Part shown: piece after piece, positions 38,497-47,409 of the stretch
Position numbering within the stretch: position 1 is the first letter of the stretch
Layout: each line of letters starts with the position of its first letter
Virus record (IMG/VR): IMGVR_UViG_3300028800_000141
Location: 1 to 48,305 of that record
Direction: 5' to 3' (one strand)
Length of the DNA stretch: 48,305 nt
Origin: a virus
Program-made: the position numbers and the translations under genes
The notes under the pieces: generated by a model
The model's input: only the letters and a program-made list of their open reading frames with translations
What the model was told of the DNA's origin: nothing
Database searches by the model: none

Positions 38497-38815
38497 TGGT
38501 CGTTACCTCCGTGTTTTTTGACTCGTCTTTGGCTTCTTTGACATCGCTCTCGGTCTCCGACGGTTTGGCCTGGCTCACGTGCGCGCCGCCCCAGTGAAAC
38601 GGGTTGAGGTCCAGCAGGGCGTAATGCTTCTCCACCGTGATGTACTCGATCGTGCTCTGCTGCTGCTTGGCGTTGCCGTTGAAGTCGTTGTGCTGGACAT
38701 TACTGGTCTTCCCCTTGTAGAGCATGTAACCCATGAACCCGCACGCCCCAAGGGCCAGGAAGCATAGGAACATAAGCCCCAGGTGAAGGCCGTCCGCCTG
38801 CCCCCTACGATTCAT
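38474..38815 (-). CDS. Membrane-anchored protein (spanin-like build)
   Basis: The product has 113 residues from the ATG at 38815, which overlaps the previous stop as ATGA; in-frame ATGs at 38824 and 38851 are alternatives. One membrane helix near residues 10-32 ('LGLMFLCFLALGACGFMGYML') is followed by a hydrophilic Ser/Glu-rich domain. That is the build of an inner spanin, but no outer lipoprotein is evident. Confidence 0.5.
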   Translation of the reverse strand: MNRRGQADGLHLGLMFLCFLALGACGFMGYMLYKGKTSNVQHNDFNGNAKQQQSTIEYITVEKHYALLDLNPFHWGGAHVSQAKPSETESDVKEAKDESKNTEVTTNAISNSD

Positions 38816-38982
38816 GAATGCCATAATAGCCACGCTTTCGTCACTGGCCATAGAAGGCTCCAGTATGTGTCATGATTATTTGGATTATATTCAGCCAGAC
38901 CATACATGACACCAGTTAACGGAATCATCAGCGGTACGGCTATGAGCCTCAATGGAAATAGCAATATAACGAACGGGTGCAT
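38812..38982 (-). CDS. Small membrane protein
   Basis: The product has 56 residues from ATG 38982, just after the previous stop. It has one or two hydrophobic helices ('FVILLFPLRLIAVPLMIPL') and a Trp-rich end. A longer frame from 39087 overlaps the upstream gene and is rejected. Candidate lysis-region protein. Confidence 0.5.
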   Translation of the reverse strand: MHPFVILLFPLRLIAVPLMIPLTGVMYGLAEYNPNNHDTYWSLLWPVTKAWLLWHS

Positions 38983-38983
38983 A

Positions 38984-39391
38984 TTAACTCGCCGGCACAG
39001 GCGTTGCTGTTTCTCCGCCAGGCATATTACCATCGTTGCCGTTTCCGCCCTGAGTGGCTTGCCACGACTTGAGTATTTGAAGGGCATTTTCCCGCAGCCA
39101 GTTGAGCATGTCCTCGCCTACCTGGATTTCTTGCTTGACCGCCTCAGCCCCGACGATGGCAGCCCACGCCTCGGCCTTTGCAATAGACGTTGGCAGTCCC
39201 TGCGCCTCTACCGTCTGCACAGCGGTCAAGGCAATGTCTTTCAAAGCAGCAATCTCGTCCTGTCCAAGGTGCTGCAATGCTCCCATAATAAAAGGCTCCA
39301 AAAGGCTCCAAGCATGCTGAGCGTAGTCCTCAAATGTTTTCGCCTCGGTAGAAACCCAGCTCTTAAACCATGAAATGATATTTTTCCACAT
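38984..39391 (-). CDS. Helical protein of the lysis region (LL-H holin-like)
   Basis: The product has 135 residues with AGGAG before the ATG. An N-terminal amphipathic or membrane-binding helix ('MWKNIISWFKSWV') is followed by helices with 'GQDEIAALKDIALTAVQTVEA' and 'AKAEAWAAIVGAEA', then a Gly/Pro-rich tail. Its layout recalls proteins found near holins; it has no clear full membrane helix. Function uncertain. Confidence 0.5.
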   Translation of the reverse strand: MWKNIISWFKSWVSTEAKTFEDYAQHAWSLLEPFIMGALQHLGQDEIAALKDIALTAVQTVEAQGLPTSIAKAEAWAAIVGAEAVKQEIQVGEDMLNWLRENALQILKSWQATQGGNGNDGNMPGGETATPVPAS

Positions 39392-39392
39392 G

Positions 39393-39617
39393 TTAAGCTC
39401 CTGTCTTTGGTGTTTGGTTTTGATTTTTTAAAGTATCAACGAAAGTCTTTAGGCCGTCTTCTAACTTGCCCAATACTTCAGCTGGCTTACTAAGCCCCAT
39501 GACTTTCAATGACGCAATCGCAGCGTTTAAATATCCCAATAACGCCGGAAACCAAATCATTGATATTTGAAGCCAGTTATGATTGATCCATTCCCATGCT
39601 GTGTGCTGATGTTCCAT
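39393..39617 (-). CDS. Small membrane protein, holin candidate
   Basis: The product has 74 residues. The ATG at 39617 follows CGGAGGTGATT, the strongest Shine-Dalgarno in the region; the GTG at 39623 overlaps that site. A hydrophobic stretch ('WLQISMIWFPALLGYLNAAIAS') forms one helix, and the C-terminus is charged. The build suits a class III holin or a membrane anchor. Confidence 0.5.
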   Translation of the reverse strand: MEHQHTAWEWINHNWLQISMIWFPALLGYLNAAIASLKVMGLSKPAEVLGKLEDGLKTFVDTLKNQNQTPKTGA

Positions 39618-39619
39618 AA

Positions 39620-39730
39620 TCACCTCCGTTTTAACGATTTAATAAACCTAATAATCTCCCGTAATGCTTTGGGATCATTTTCAATAGGTTTGAGTATTTT
39701 ACGGGCTTCTTTTTCTGTTAATGTTTCCAT
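39620..39730 (-). CDS. Small basic hypothetical protein
   Basis: The product has 36 residues, found by hand. Its ATG lies inside the end of the previous gene and its stop overlaps the ribosome site of the next. It is Lys/Glu-rich ('LTEKEARKILKPIENDP', 'IIRFIKSLKRR'). It fills what would otherwise be a gap. Confidence 0.45.
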   Translation of the reverse strand: METLTEKEARKILKPIENDPKALREIIRFIKSLKRR

Positions 39731-40023
39731 AGCATTACAATTGCTGATACCGCCATTACAATCGCACAAATAACCGTAACTAATGCCTGTGTATTCAGGG
39801 TTGAATCTTTTTTATCCTTCTTAGTAACCTCAGATTCTGATTGCCATTTCTCTAATTTTGTTACTCGGCCATTCTGAATTTTAACCTGCTCTTTTAATGC
39901 TTCTATATTTTCTACTTGATATTTCTGAGTAATAGCATCTTGAGCCCTATATATACGACTTTCAGCGATAAATTTATTTATCTCATCCCAATGTAGGCTA
40001 TCAATCTTCCTTCTATCTTCCAT
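39718..40023 (-). CDS. Coiled-coil protein with C-terminal membrane helix (XhlA-like)
   Basis: The product has 101 residues from ATG 40023, chosen for the AGAGAGGGG site; an ATG at 40080 would add 19 residues. Residues 40-70 form a coiled coil ('ALKEQVKIQNGRVTKLEKW'), residues 80-99 a membrane helix ('LVTVICAIVMAVSAIVML'). Hemolysin XhlA-like proteins of this build act with holins. AT-rich composition. Confidence 0.55.
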   Translation of the reverse strand: MEDRRKIDSLHWDEINKFIAESRIYRAQDAITQKYQVENIEALKEQVKIQNGRVTKLEKWQSESEVTKKDKKDSTLNTQALVTVICAIVMAVSAIVMLWKH

Positions 40024-40130
40024 AGAAAACCCCTCTCTCCATACTAACCTTCCGTCGACGAAAGACAATGATTCATCCATTTAGCAGCCTGGGAGCGCCC
40101 GGATATATTTTAACCATATCTGCCTATTTT

Positions 40131-43100
40131 TTATGTGCAGGTTCCAAGTGTTGTACAAATTCCACCAGTAAATGCCTTGCATAGGCAGGAGGTTGATCCA
40201 GAACCAGTAACACCTGCATTGCTTCCAACCGAAAATGAAGACGATCTAACCGTTCCATTGACGTCAAGCTGTTGACCAGGGCTTGAGGATCCTATTCCAG
40301 TATTTCCGAATGATGTAATCACAAAAGGAATTGGGGTTAATCCAACAGATCCTAAATATCCAGTGACCGAGTAATAAGCAGTTGCTGAATTATCGGACCA
40401 AGATCCATTTTGATTCAGCCAGCTGTCGTACGTCCCAGGAGCTCCTGAAATATCTAAGCGCCATGAATTGTTAGAGCTTTGTGCTCCGGTTGAGGCACAA
40501 TATAAAGCATATGTTCCTGAAGAAAGGGTGGCGGCCCCGGTAAAATTAAAACTGTTCAAGGAATTCTGTGTTGGTGTAAATGCCACGGTTAGATTAGGAT
40601 TTGCTATATTGGTCGTCGGAGTTCCACCTGTTGTGGTCACAATATCACAAGTAATCGTTCCAGTTGGGCTATTGAAAGTCGCATTAAAATACCAACTTGC
40701 ACCGACAATGGTAGACGTACTTGCTAAATTGAAAACTTGGGCGCAAGATCTGGTGTTTCCACTAATGTTTCCAGGAGTGCAGTTTGCGCTTCCTGGGGTA
40801 GTTGTAATGCTGTTTAATGTTGAAGTTGTACTAGATACATTATTGTCAACTCTAAACATCGTTGAATTTGTAGGCACATTGCCTACATAAAGTGTGGCGG
40901 TTGGGGATACTGTTCCGACCCCAACATTGTTATTAGCACCAAATGTACCAATACCCACATTGGCGATTGTAACCCACTGGGTTGGAATCCCACCTCCGCC
41001 TACCAGAGAACCATTGAAGTAGAGGGATCCTGCATTGTTGTAGAGCAGATTTGTAATCGATGCCGGAGAGGAGTTGCTAGTTAATACTTCGCCTATGTCT
41101 CTGACAGTCCCCTGCACATCTAGGCTCTGCCCTGGAGTGGTCGACCCTATTCCAACGTTCCCAGCTATAATCGCTCCTCCGGTTGGTCCTGCCGTGGTCG
41201 TATAGGCGTCTCCATTAGCTGCGCCTATACCTAAATTGCCGAGCACAGTAAGGCGGTTACTGTATGCTGCCGTCCCCACGCCCACGTTTGTCCCGTTGGT
41301 CGTGAACGTGGCGAAACCGGCGAAACTTCCAGCGCTATTGTACTGAACCTCACTGGTCAGTCCGCCCGGAGTGCCCCCCCCAGCCCCGCAGTCGCTTCCG
41401 GTCCCGCTCACGACGCCAGATGAATTAGCATGGAGGCACTGAGTTCCAGAAGCCACGGATGATAGAGTGAGGTTGCTCGTCTTCGTGGTGCCCTGTACGT
41501 CCAGTTGAGCTCCTGGAGAGGACTGGTTGATGCCCACGTTGGCCCCGGTAAAGTAAAAGCCTGTCACCCCGGTGCTGTTTAAAAACTCGTCATTGGATCC
41601 AACTATGGCTTCCTCCGCAACTACGGTATTACCCGAATTATTTATAACCTTTTCTATGGTCTGTACTTGTCCGCTTGTTGTCAAGTCCCCAGAACTATCA
41701 ACCGAGAGTTGGCCTGTTGACCCGACCACAAGGGTATTCCCTGCCGTCTTCGTTCCTATGGCAACGTTCCCGACCGAGTTGACCTCTAGGGCATTCTTAG
41801 ATGGGCTCACGTGTACGTCCAGCAGATTTATGCCGTTGGTTGTGCCTATCCCGACGTTCGTGCCGTTGAAGCTAAAAACATTTTCTTTGCCGGAGAAAGT
41901 CCCAACTGGTGAGTTGTATTCCACGGCATTTAATCCGCCACCTGGGGTAGAAGCGGAGCCGGCGCACGGCGAACCAGCATCGATCAGGTTCCCGCTGGAG
42001 TCAATCTTTACGCAGTCACCATTTGTCAGGGTGCCGGAGGTCGTTCCGAATGTGGTGGTATTTCCAGAATAGGTTCCCGACGCTAATTGCTGGACAGAAT
42101 TTGATATGACCGGAGACGATGCGGTGAGCGCAGTGGAAACTAGTCCTATAGTACGGATAGTTCCTTGAACGTCAAGCTTTTGACCGGGCACAGTCGACCC
42201 TATCCCGACGTTAGCTCCGAAGTAGTTGCTTCCAGCCGTGTCGTTCTGCCACACGCCATACTCGTGGGTTATGACGCCGGTCTTGATCGGCGTATCAAAG
42301 TATGCACCATAATAATTTGTGACTGTTCCACTGGCGTTCGCGTTCTTCCCCTGAACATAAAGACCGTACATGTTGTTGACAGTTCCAGTGCTCAGGTTTA
42401 GGGGTTGATTCTCTTCAGCCCATAGACTGCCAACGGTTCCAGAAGAGGAATTGGCGGGCTCGTTGTAAAGGCCAGCCAACTGCGTTATGGTGCCGCTTGA
42501 TCCGTTCGATGGGTTGTTCCTAACGCCTTCCATGTCCGCCAGGGTGTTTCCAGACGTGGCGTTATAGGTTGGCTGGTTAACCAAAGCTAAATACGCCCCA
42601 GAATTTGCCACGCTCTGCGTTCCGTTAATGACAACATTTATATAATTGGTGCTGGAGTTCGTGCTGTTTCCACTGGTCGCAAGCGTCGTGCCACTGGCGT
42701 TGTTTTGAGCCTGTACCCCTACACCGGAAACAGAGTTGCTTATGCCAAGAATCGATATTGGAGAAGTAGAGAATGCCTCAAGCGCAGCCGAAGATGGAAG
42801 TATGCCTACGCCGACATTTCCATTTTGCTGGACATAGAAATGCCCCGTCGTTCCCTGCACGTCCATCAACGCCCCAGGCACCCAGGTACCCACCCCAACG
42901 TTACCGCTTGTGACCACCAGGCCGGCCCCCTGCGGCGTATTAGTGCCGATGCCCACGTTAGTCATGACGTTCTGATTTATGGTCCATGTGTTGCTATGAG
43001 CTAAATTTAGGGAAACCACGACGGCCCCCGTTGTAGGGCTGGCGGTAATAGTGCTGTCGGAGTTTGACACCGATGTAACGCCGCCAGTTATGGTGTTGCA

Positions 43101-44006
43101 TCCAAAAGCATGCGTTGAAGTGTTGTACGTCAGAGCGCTTGATCCAGCGCTGCAACTGCCGATAGCTGTCAGCGTCCACCCCGTCCCGTTACCAACCGCG
43201 AGGTCGTCCGCCGGTGCTGTATTTAAGCCTGTGCCGCCGTACTGGTATGCGACCGGAGTTCCCTGCCAAACTCCAGTTCCTATCGTTCCGACCGTCGTCA
43301 AGGAAGATGTAACCACGTTCGATGCTAAGGTTGTTCCGGTCAGAGTTCCAGCTGGGGCAATAACCGCATTTGTTCCGGCCGCCGTGATGAGGCCCTTTCC
43401 ATTGACCGTGAAATTTGGTATGGCCGTCGATGACCCGAATGCGCCAGTATTGGTGTTAACCGTGGCTAACGTGAAAGCCGCGCTCCCAGGTCCGCTAGCG
43501 GTGCCGTCCCCGGTCAAGGCCGTTATGTAGCTCCCGGAGGCCTGCTTGCCGTTGAACGTGTTCCAGTCCGTGGATGACAAATACCCATTGGTAGAAGTGG
43601 TTGACTGAGTGATGCCTATGGTGCCACTTGACGTGATGGTTCCACCTGTTATAGGCGCGCTCGTGGCTATGGAAGTCACGGAACCCGCTGGAAGAGAGAA
43701 GTACCCGAAGGTTCCCCCCGAGTTAGTGCCATAGTATTTGCTGTCCCCCGGGGTCGCGGAGTCGTTCACGAGGCTGACGTTACCGGATATTTTCACCAGA
43801 GAGTCTATGAAGGTCAGCGCCGACAGGCTGCCTAGGCAAACGTCTATGTCGTTGAGGGACAGTTGGACGTTTGTGTCGCTGGACGTCAGGCAGTTGGAGA
43901 AGCTGGACGTCGCCACCGAGATGTTGGCAGCGGGGGTCTGGGTCGCCGTCGCCCATCCGGGGGCCAAGACTAGAAGCGCTAGAACTACAACGATGCTTTT
44001 ATTCAT
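40131..44006 (-). CDS. Very large fibre-like protein with a signal peptide and paired cysteines
   Basis: The product has 1291 residues. Residues 1-22 are a classic Sec signal ('MNKSIVVVLALLVLAPGWATA'). The rest is Gly/Ser/Thr-rich with about 13 'NVGIG..' modules and five with 'DVQGT' or 'DVNGT', as in phage fibres and bacterial surface proteins. Cys occur in pairs about 17 apart (for example 'CVKIDSSGNLIDAGSPC' and 'CLHANSSGVVSGTGSDC'), and four end the protein ('CLCKAFTGGICTTLGTC'). No S74 chaperone domain is visible. It closes the tail-fibre genes. It may be a fibre, or an exported host-surface protein. Confidence 0.7.
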   Translation of the reverse strand: MNKSIVVVLALLVLAPGWATATQTPAANISVATSSFSNCLTSSDTNVQLSLNDIDVCLGSLSALTFIDSLVKISGNVSLVNDSATPGDSKYYGTNSGGTFGYFSLPAGSVTSIATSAPITGGTITSSGTIGITQSTTSTNGYLSSTDWNTFNGKQASGSYITALTGDGTASGPGSAAFTLATVNTNTGAFGSSTAIPNFTVNGKGLITAAGTNAVIAPAGTLTGTTLASNVVTSSLTTVGTIGTGVWQGTPVAYQYGGTGLNTAPADDLAVGNGTGWTLTAIGSCSAGSSALTYNTSTHAFGCNTITGGVTSVSNSDSTITASPTTGAVVVSLNLAHSNTWTINQNVMTNVGIGTNTPQGAGLVVTSGNVGVGTWVPGALMDVQGTTGHFYVQQNGNVGVGILPSSAALEAFSTSPISILGISNSVSGVGVQAQNNASGTTLATSGNSTNSSTNYINVVINGTQSVANSGAYLALVNQPTYNATSGNTLADMEGVRNNPSNGSSGTITQLAGLYNEPANSSSGTVGSLWAEENQPLNLSTGTVNNMYGLYVQGKNANASGTVTNYYGAYFDTPIKTGVITHEYGVWQNDTAGSNYFGANVGIGSTVPGQKLDVQGTIRTIGLVSTALTASSPVISNSVQQLASGTYSGNTTTFGTTSGTLTNGDCVKIDSSGNLIDAGSPCAGSASTPGGGLNAVEYNSPVGTFSGKENVFSFNGTNVGIGTTNGINLLDVHVSPSKNALEVNSVGNVAIGTKTAGNTLVVGSTGQLSVDSSGDLTTSGQVQTIEKVINNSGNTVVAEEAIVGSNDEFLNSTGVTGFYFTGANVGINQSSPGAQLDVQGTTKTSNLTLSSVASGTQCLHANSSGVVSGTGSDCGAGGGTPGGLTSEVQYNSAGSFAGFATFTTNGTNVGVGTAAYSNRLTVLGNLGIGAANGDAYTTTAGPTGGAIIAGNVGIGSTTPGQSLDVQGTVRDIGEVLTSNSSPASITNLLYNNAGSLYFNGSLVGGGGIPTQWVTIANVGIGTFGANNNVGVGTVSPTATLYVGNVPTNSTMFRVDNNVSSTTSTLNSITTTPGSANCTPGNISGNTRSCAQVFNLASTSTIVGASWYFNATFNSPTGTITCDIVTTTGGTPTTNIANPNLTVAFTPTQNSLNSFNFTGAATLSSGTYALYCASTGAQSSNNSWRLDISGAPGTYDSWLNQNGSWSDNSATAYYSVTGYLGSVGLTPIPFVITSFGNTGIGSSSPGQQLDVNGTVRSSSFSVGSNAGVTGSGSTSCLCKAFTGGICTTLGTCT

Positions 44007-44016
44007 ATAGTATCCT

Positions 44017-44358
44017 TTAGGCTATTTGGATAATTCCGTAGACTGTGTCCCCGATGTTCACGCCCTGGTTCAGAGTGATCGTCAATTCGTTGACCACGTA
44101 GTCTATGTCGTTGTCGGGGTTCTGGAGCGTCCCAGTTATGGCCAGTGTTATTACGCTGACCGGGAAGGCCGGCAGCGGGCCGAACACCGTCTGGTTTGCT
44201 TGGGTCGCCGTGAAAGAGTACGGCAGGAAATTTGACACCGGGTTCTGGGCGCACACGTTTATCACCTCCGTGTTTTGGAACAGCTGGATGCTGCTGGGGC
44301 TTGTCTTGACGTCAATGCTATCTGGGCTCTGAAGAACCTGTATTGGGCCGCAGCTCAT
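44017..44358 (-). CDS. Hypothetical tail-appendage protein
   Basis: The product has 113 residues, beta-rich ('VSVITLAITGTLQNPDNDIDYVVNELTITL'). It overlaps the previous gene (ATGA at 44358-44355) and lies just before the large fibre. Such short beta-sandwich proteins often link baseplate and fibre. No family is recognised. Confidence 0.5.
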   Translation of the reverse strand: MSCGPIQVLQSPDSIDVKTSPSSIQLFQNTEVINVCAQNPVSNFLPYSFTATQANQTVFGPLPAFPVSVITLAITGTLQNPDNDIDYVVNELTITLNQGVNIGDTVYGIIQIA

Positions 44359-44717
44359 ATGGTGCTCCCCTGGATGAATGCGGGTCCGGCCAGCAGAGAG
44401 GTAACAACTGCCGTGCCCGAGGTCAGGAAAAGGTTGTACACGAGGGTCTGCCCGTTGCTCAGTCCTTGGGTGACGGAGGCAGGTACTGTGAAGGTGACAG
44501 TCCCCGCGGTCCCGTTTATGGTTATAGATCCTGCCCCGGTGGAAAGCTGTATGACGGGGGTTCCCGTGTCCTCGACCGTGACCCTGAAGTTCATCTGGGC
44601 CGTGTAGCCGGACAGGTTAACGACGCTCCCGTCCGGGTTGTACCAGGTGATCGTCTGGGTGTAGGTCGCACCCTGTATGAGCGTTATGGGAAAGTTCTGG
44701 GAAGCATCCATGTTCAC
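44355..44717 (-). CDS. Baseplate appendage protein, BppU N-terminal-like
   Basis: The product has 120 residues. 'PITLIQGATYTQTITWYNPDGSVVNLSGYTAQMNFR' starts a domain like the N-terminal part of BppU and related proteins (..i..G.t.........G...dLtGyta...ir). It lies after the collar-type fibre. It probably binds the baseplate or fibre. Written pattern is partial; family call from memory. Confidence 0.55.
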   Translation of the reverse strand: MNMDASQNFPITLIQGATYTQTITWYNPDGSVVNLSGYTAQMNFRVTVEDTGTPVIQLSTGAGSITINGTAGTVTFTVPASVTQGLSNGQTLVYNLFLTSGTAVVTSLLAGPAFIQGSTI

Positions 44718-44720
44718 CCC

Positions 44721-45581
44721 TTAGTATTTTATGATCGAGTTGAGCACAATATACGGCTGCAAGTTGTTGTGCGCAGCTGAGGCGTTCGCGGCCACGTTCG
44801 CGTTAGTGCTCAAAAGGTTCTCTGGAGAAGTGTTCTGGTGAAGCAATTGGCCGCTGTTGCCGCCGCCCGAGCTGAAGGACGTGATGGAGTGGGCGTGCGC
44901 TGGCAGGCCGCTTTCGCTGGCCGTCAACAGGTGGGTCGTTTCCCCGCCGGTGTTACCCAAGGTCCCGAAGTTTGGATCGGACGCCTTGTAGCCGACCGGG
45001 ACTCTGGTCCTCATGTCCGGGATGTTGAAGGTAGTCGTTCCATCCCCTATGCCGTAGATGGTTCCCACTACCGCGAAAAGGCTCGCGTAAGTGCTCCTGC
45101 TCACCGCTGAGCCGTCGCATATGAAGTACCCGTTTGGAGCCACGACCCCGGCATATTGCTTGACGACGCCGGTTATCTCTGCTCCAGGGATGCCATTCTG
45201 CCAATAAGACGGCTCTATATCAGGCTCTTGGTTCGTGTTATTATCTTGGATGGAAACATAGAATTGCCCATTGTATTGAGCAACGCTGCCTATATAGTAC
45301 ACCGTCTGGCTGTCCCACTCGGCTATGCCCATCTGGAGGATGTAGCAGATCTGGTAGAAGGCCAGGTAGTGCACGGAGTTCATGTCCTGATAGGGCGGGA
45401 TCAAAGCTCCTACCGTCGCCTGCGCCCATCCCGCTAGCCATGCGGCCAGGGACTGGATGGTGGCTGGGTCCTTGGTGGTTGTCGGTGCTCCGGTGGCCAG
45501 TGACCCAAATTCGCCGAAATCAGAGGTCGTCCCCGTTCCTCCGAAGATCTTCTGGTAAGCTCTGGTTATTTTACCCATCAT
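44721..45581 (-). CDS. Tail fibre with collar domain
   Basis: The product has 286 residues. The N-terminus ('AYQKIFGGTGTTSDFGEFGSLA') and central 'WDSQTVYYIGSVAQYNGQFYV' (a carbohydrate-binding-like V-shaped module) attach it to the baseplate. Residues 140-200 are the tail-collar domain: 'GYFICDGSAVSRSTYASLFAV' and 'TFNIPDMRTRVPVGY'. The end 'HNNLQPYIVLNSIIKY' is common to these tips. Expected role: host recognition. It shares the collar fold with the spike protein. Confidence 0.82.
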   Translation of the reverse strand: MMGKITRAYQKIFGGTGTTSDFGEFGSLATGAPTTTKDPATIQSLAAWLAGWAQATVGALIPPYQDMNSVHYLAFYQICYILQMGIAEWDSQTVYYIGSVAQYNGQFYVSIQDNNTNQEPDIEPSYWQNGIPGAEITGVVKQYAGVVAPNGYFICDGSAVSRSTYASLFAVVGTIYGIGDGTTTFNIPDMRTRVPVGYKASDPNFGTLGNTGGETTHLLTASESGLPAHAHSITSFSSGGGNSGQLLHQNTSPENLLSTNANVAANASAAHNNLQPYIVLNSIIKY

Positions 45582-45594
45582 GTGCTCCTTTTGT

Positions 45595-46209
45595 TTATAC
45601 CAAATTCAGGATCGCCTGCACGCCCATAGGACGTAACAGGATGTTGAGGTACTGCGCCACCGTGAAGACCGTGTGGTAGGCGCTCTGGACGTTATAGGTC
45701 ACCGTCATGTTCTTGTTGTCGACGAACTGGACCTGACTGCCGAAGAGGTTCCACAGCCCGTCGACGATGTTCTTCGTGCTGGAAAAGGTGTTGTTGAACA
45801 GTATCTTGAGCAGGATCAGCTGGTACAGTTGCCCGTCGGTCAAGGTGTAGGTCGCGCTGTCGAAGTAACTCCTGAAAAGGGATCTCGAGTATGGCGACGT
45901 CGTGTAGCTGCCGAAGCCTATCGCCGCCGCCGTTATCGTCGTGCTCGTGTACGTGCCGTAGCTGAAGAAGGTGTTCGCCAGGTCTAGGCCTATGACGTTG
46001 CGCGGCACCCCAACTATCTCCCCGATGATCGTCAATTGATTCCCCACTGCCGTGCTCAGGTCGAAGCAGGTTTGCAGCTCCTGGGGAAGCCCGTCGCACA
46101 GGCTCTGGTTGGCGAGCAACTGCACCGTCGCGACCATCTTTGGCGAGTTCTTGTACTGGGCGATCAAGAGCCCGCTGTAGTACTGGAGTAGGGCCTGGCT
46201 TACGGGCAT
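45595..46209 (-). CDS. Baseplate protein, DUF2612-like
   Basis: The product has 204 residues. 'DLSTAVGNQLTIIGEIVGVPRNV' and 'DGQLYQLILLKILFNNTFSSTKNIVDGLWNLFG' match DUF2612, the gp6-partner/gpI-like wedge protein after baseplate J in small myophages. It links wedge to fibres. It overlaps nothing but follows baseplate J by one base. Confidence 0.82.
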   Translation of the reverse strand: MPVSQALLQYYSGLLIAQYKNSPKMVATVQLLANQSLCDGLPQELQTCFDLSTAVGNQLTIIGEIVGVPRNVIGLDLANTFFSYGTYTSTTITAAAIGFGSYTTSPYSRSLFRSYFDSATYTLTDGQLYQLILLKILFNNTFSSTKNIVDGLWNLFGSQVQFVDNKNMTVTYNVQSAYHTVFTVAQYLNILLRPMGVQAILNLV

Positions 46210-46210
46210 T

Positions 46211-47401
46211 TTACACCACGCTCACTGTTGTGGTCGTTGTCGCTAAAGTTAGTATCTCGTACCTGAAACTCGGCAGCACCGAGGATGTGTAGCTCCCGGC
46301 GGATAGGCTTACCCCCGCCCAGGTGACTAAAATGTCCGAACTGTACTGGTGAATGAGGGCAGTTATGGAGGTCGTGTCGGCCACCTCGTATATCCCCAGA
46401 ATGTAGTTCGCGGCCAAATAGGTCTTCAGCGCCGTGGTGTCTATGGACCCCCCGGAAAGCGAGGAAACGGTCAGAGACAGGTACAATGGCTGGTCTACCG
46501 CCAGGGAGAAGCTTATGTTTATCGTCGAGCCGTCGCTCTGCGTCACGGAGACGGTGGTAGACCCGTACATCCCGCACCCGGCGTTCCTGTACAGGTAGAT
46601 GGCGTTCGCTATGTCCGTGTTGCTTCCGCCCTCGCAGATAACCCAGATCGAGTGCGCGGGCACGACCGTCAGCGCGGACACCGTCGTGGTGTTCTCGTAC
46701 ACGACCGCCTGGGTCAAGCCGTCTATCTGCAGCAGCCCGCCGTACAAAGACTGGTTGAATCCCTGGGAAGGAATGGCGGTCGACTGGGAGCGTCTAACCC
46801 TCAATTGGGAATCCGTCTCCTGGTTTGAGCCTATCTGGTATGGACTTGACGGGTTGTTGACAGAAGTCACTCCCGCTATAATTGTCACCGGGACGTTCAG
46901 GGTGTTCGGCAAGACCTGGATGAAGCCTATCTGCGCTGACTGGAAATTTAGCGAGTTCGTGGTCGCACTCACGGTCGTCGAGGTGATGAGGTAGAAAAGA
47001 TTGCCGTTGGCGTCGGACACGGTGAAAGGCGAAGAGGTATCAAGGCCGTTGAGGTTGAAGCTGGCGGAGCAAACGACATTAACCACGACCTGGGTGTAAA
47101 TGCCGCCTTTCCTCTTGAGACTACTACTGTTGAGCTGGCAGAGCGCGTCGAGGGAGGTGCCCACGGCCTGGGTCGGGTCGAACGAATCGTAGATCTGGAC
47201 GCAGAGTTGCTGAATGTCCTCGCTAGACAGGGCGAAAATGTTGATCCACTGGCCGTCGGGCGTGTTGGAGTCCGTGTTGATGTCGGACCCGTAGATCTGG
47301 ACCAGGCCAGGGACATCGGCCGTCCCATTGATGATGTTAGTTATGATCTGGGTGAGCGTGAGGATCGTTATCCCCGTTCCGTCGATTATAGGCTCTGCCA
47401 T
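46211..47401 (-). CDS. Baseplate J-like wedge protein
   Basis: The product has 396 residues. 'LCQLNSSSLKRKGG' near residue 85, 'SPYQIGSNQETDSQLRVRRSQS' around 190 and 'AVVYENTTTVS' follow the baseplate_J pattern ('G...EtD...R.R'). It forms the wedge that joins hub and sheath. It follows the small wedge gene and precedes the DUF2612 gene. Confidence 0.85.
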   Translation of the reverse strand: MAEPIIDGTGITILTLTQIITNIINGTADVPGLVQIYGSDINTDSNTPDGQWINIFALSSEDIQQLCVQIYDSFDPTQAVGTSLDALCQLNSSSLKRKGGIYTQVVVNVVCSASFNLNGLDTSSPFTVSDANGNLFYLITSTTVSATTNSLNFQSAQIGFIQVLPNTLNVPVTIIAGVTSVNNPSSPYQIGSNQETDSQLRVRRSQSTAIPSQGFNQSLYGGLLQIDGLTQAVVYENTTTVSALTVVPAHSIWVICEGGSNTDIANAIYLYRNAGCGMYGSTTVSVTQSDGSTINISFSLAVDQPLYLSLTVSSLSGGSIDTTALKTYLAANYILGIYEVADTTSITALIHQYSSDILVTWAGVSLSAGSYTSSVLPSFRYEILTLATTTTTVSVV

Positions 47402-47409
47402 CTTATCTC

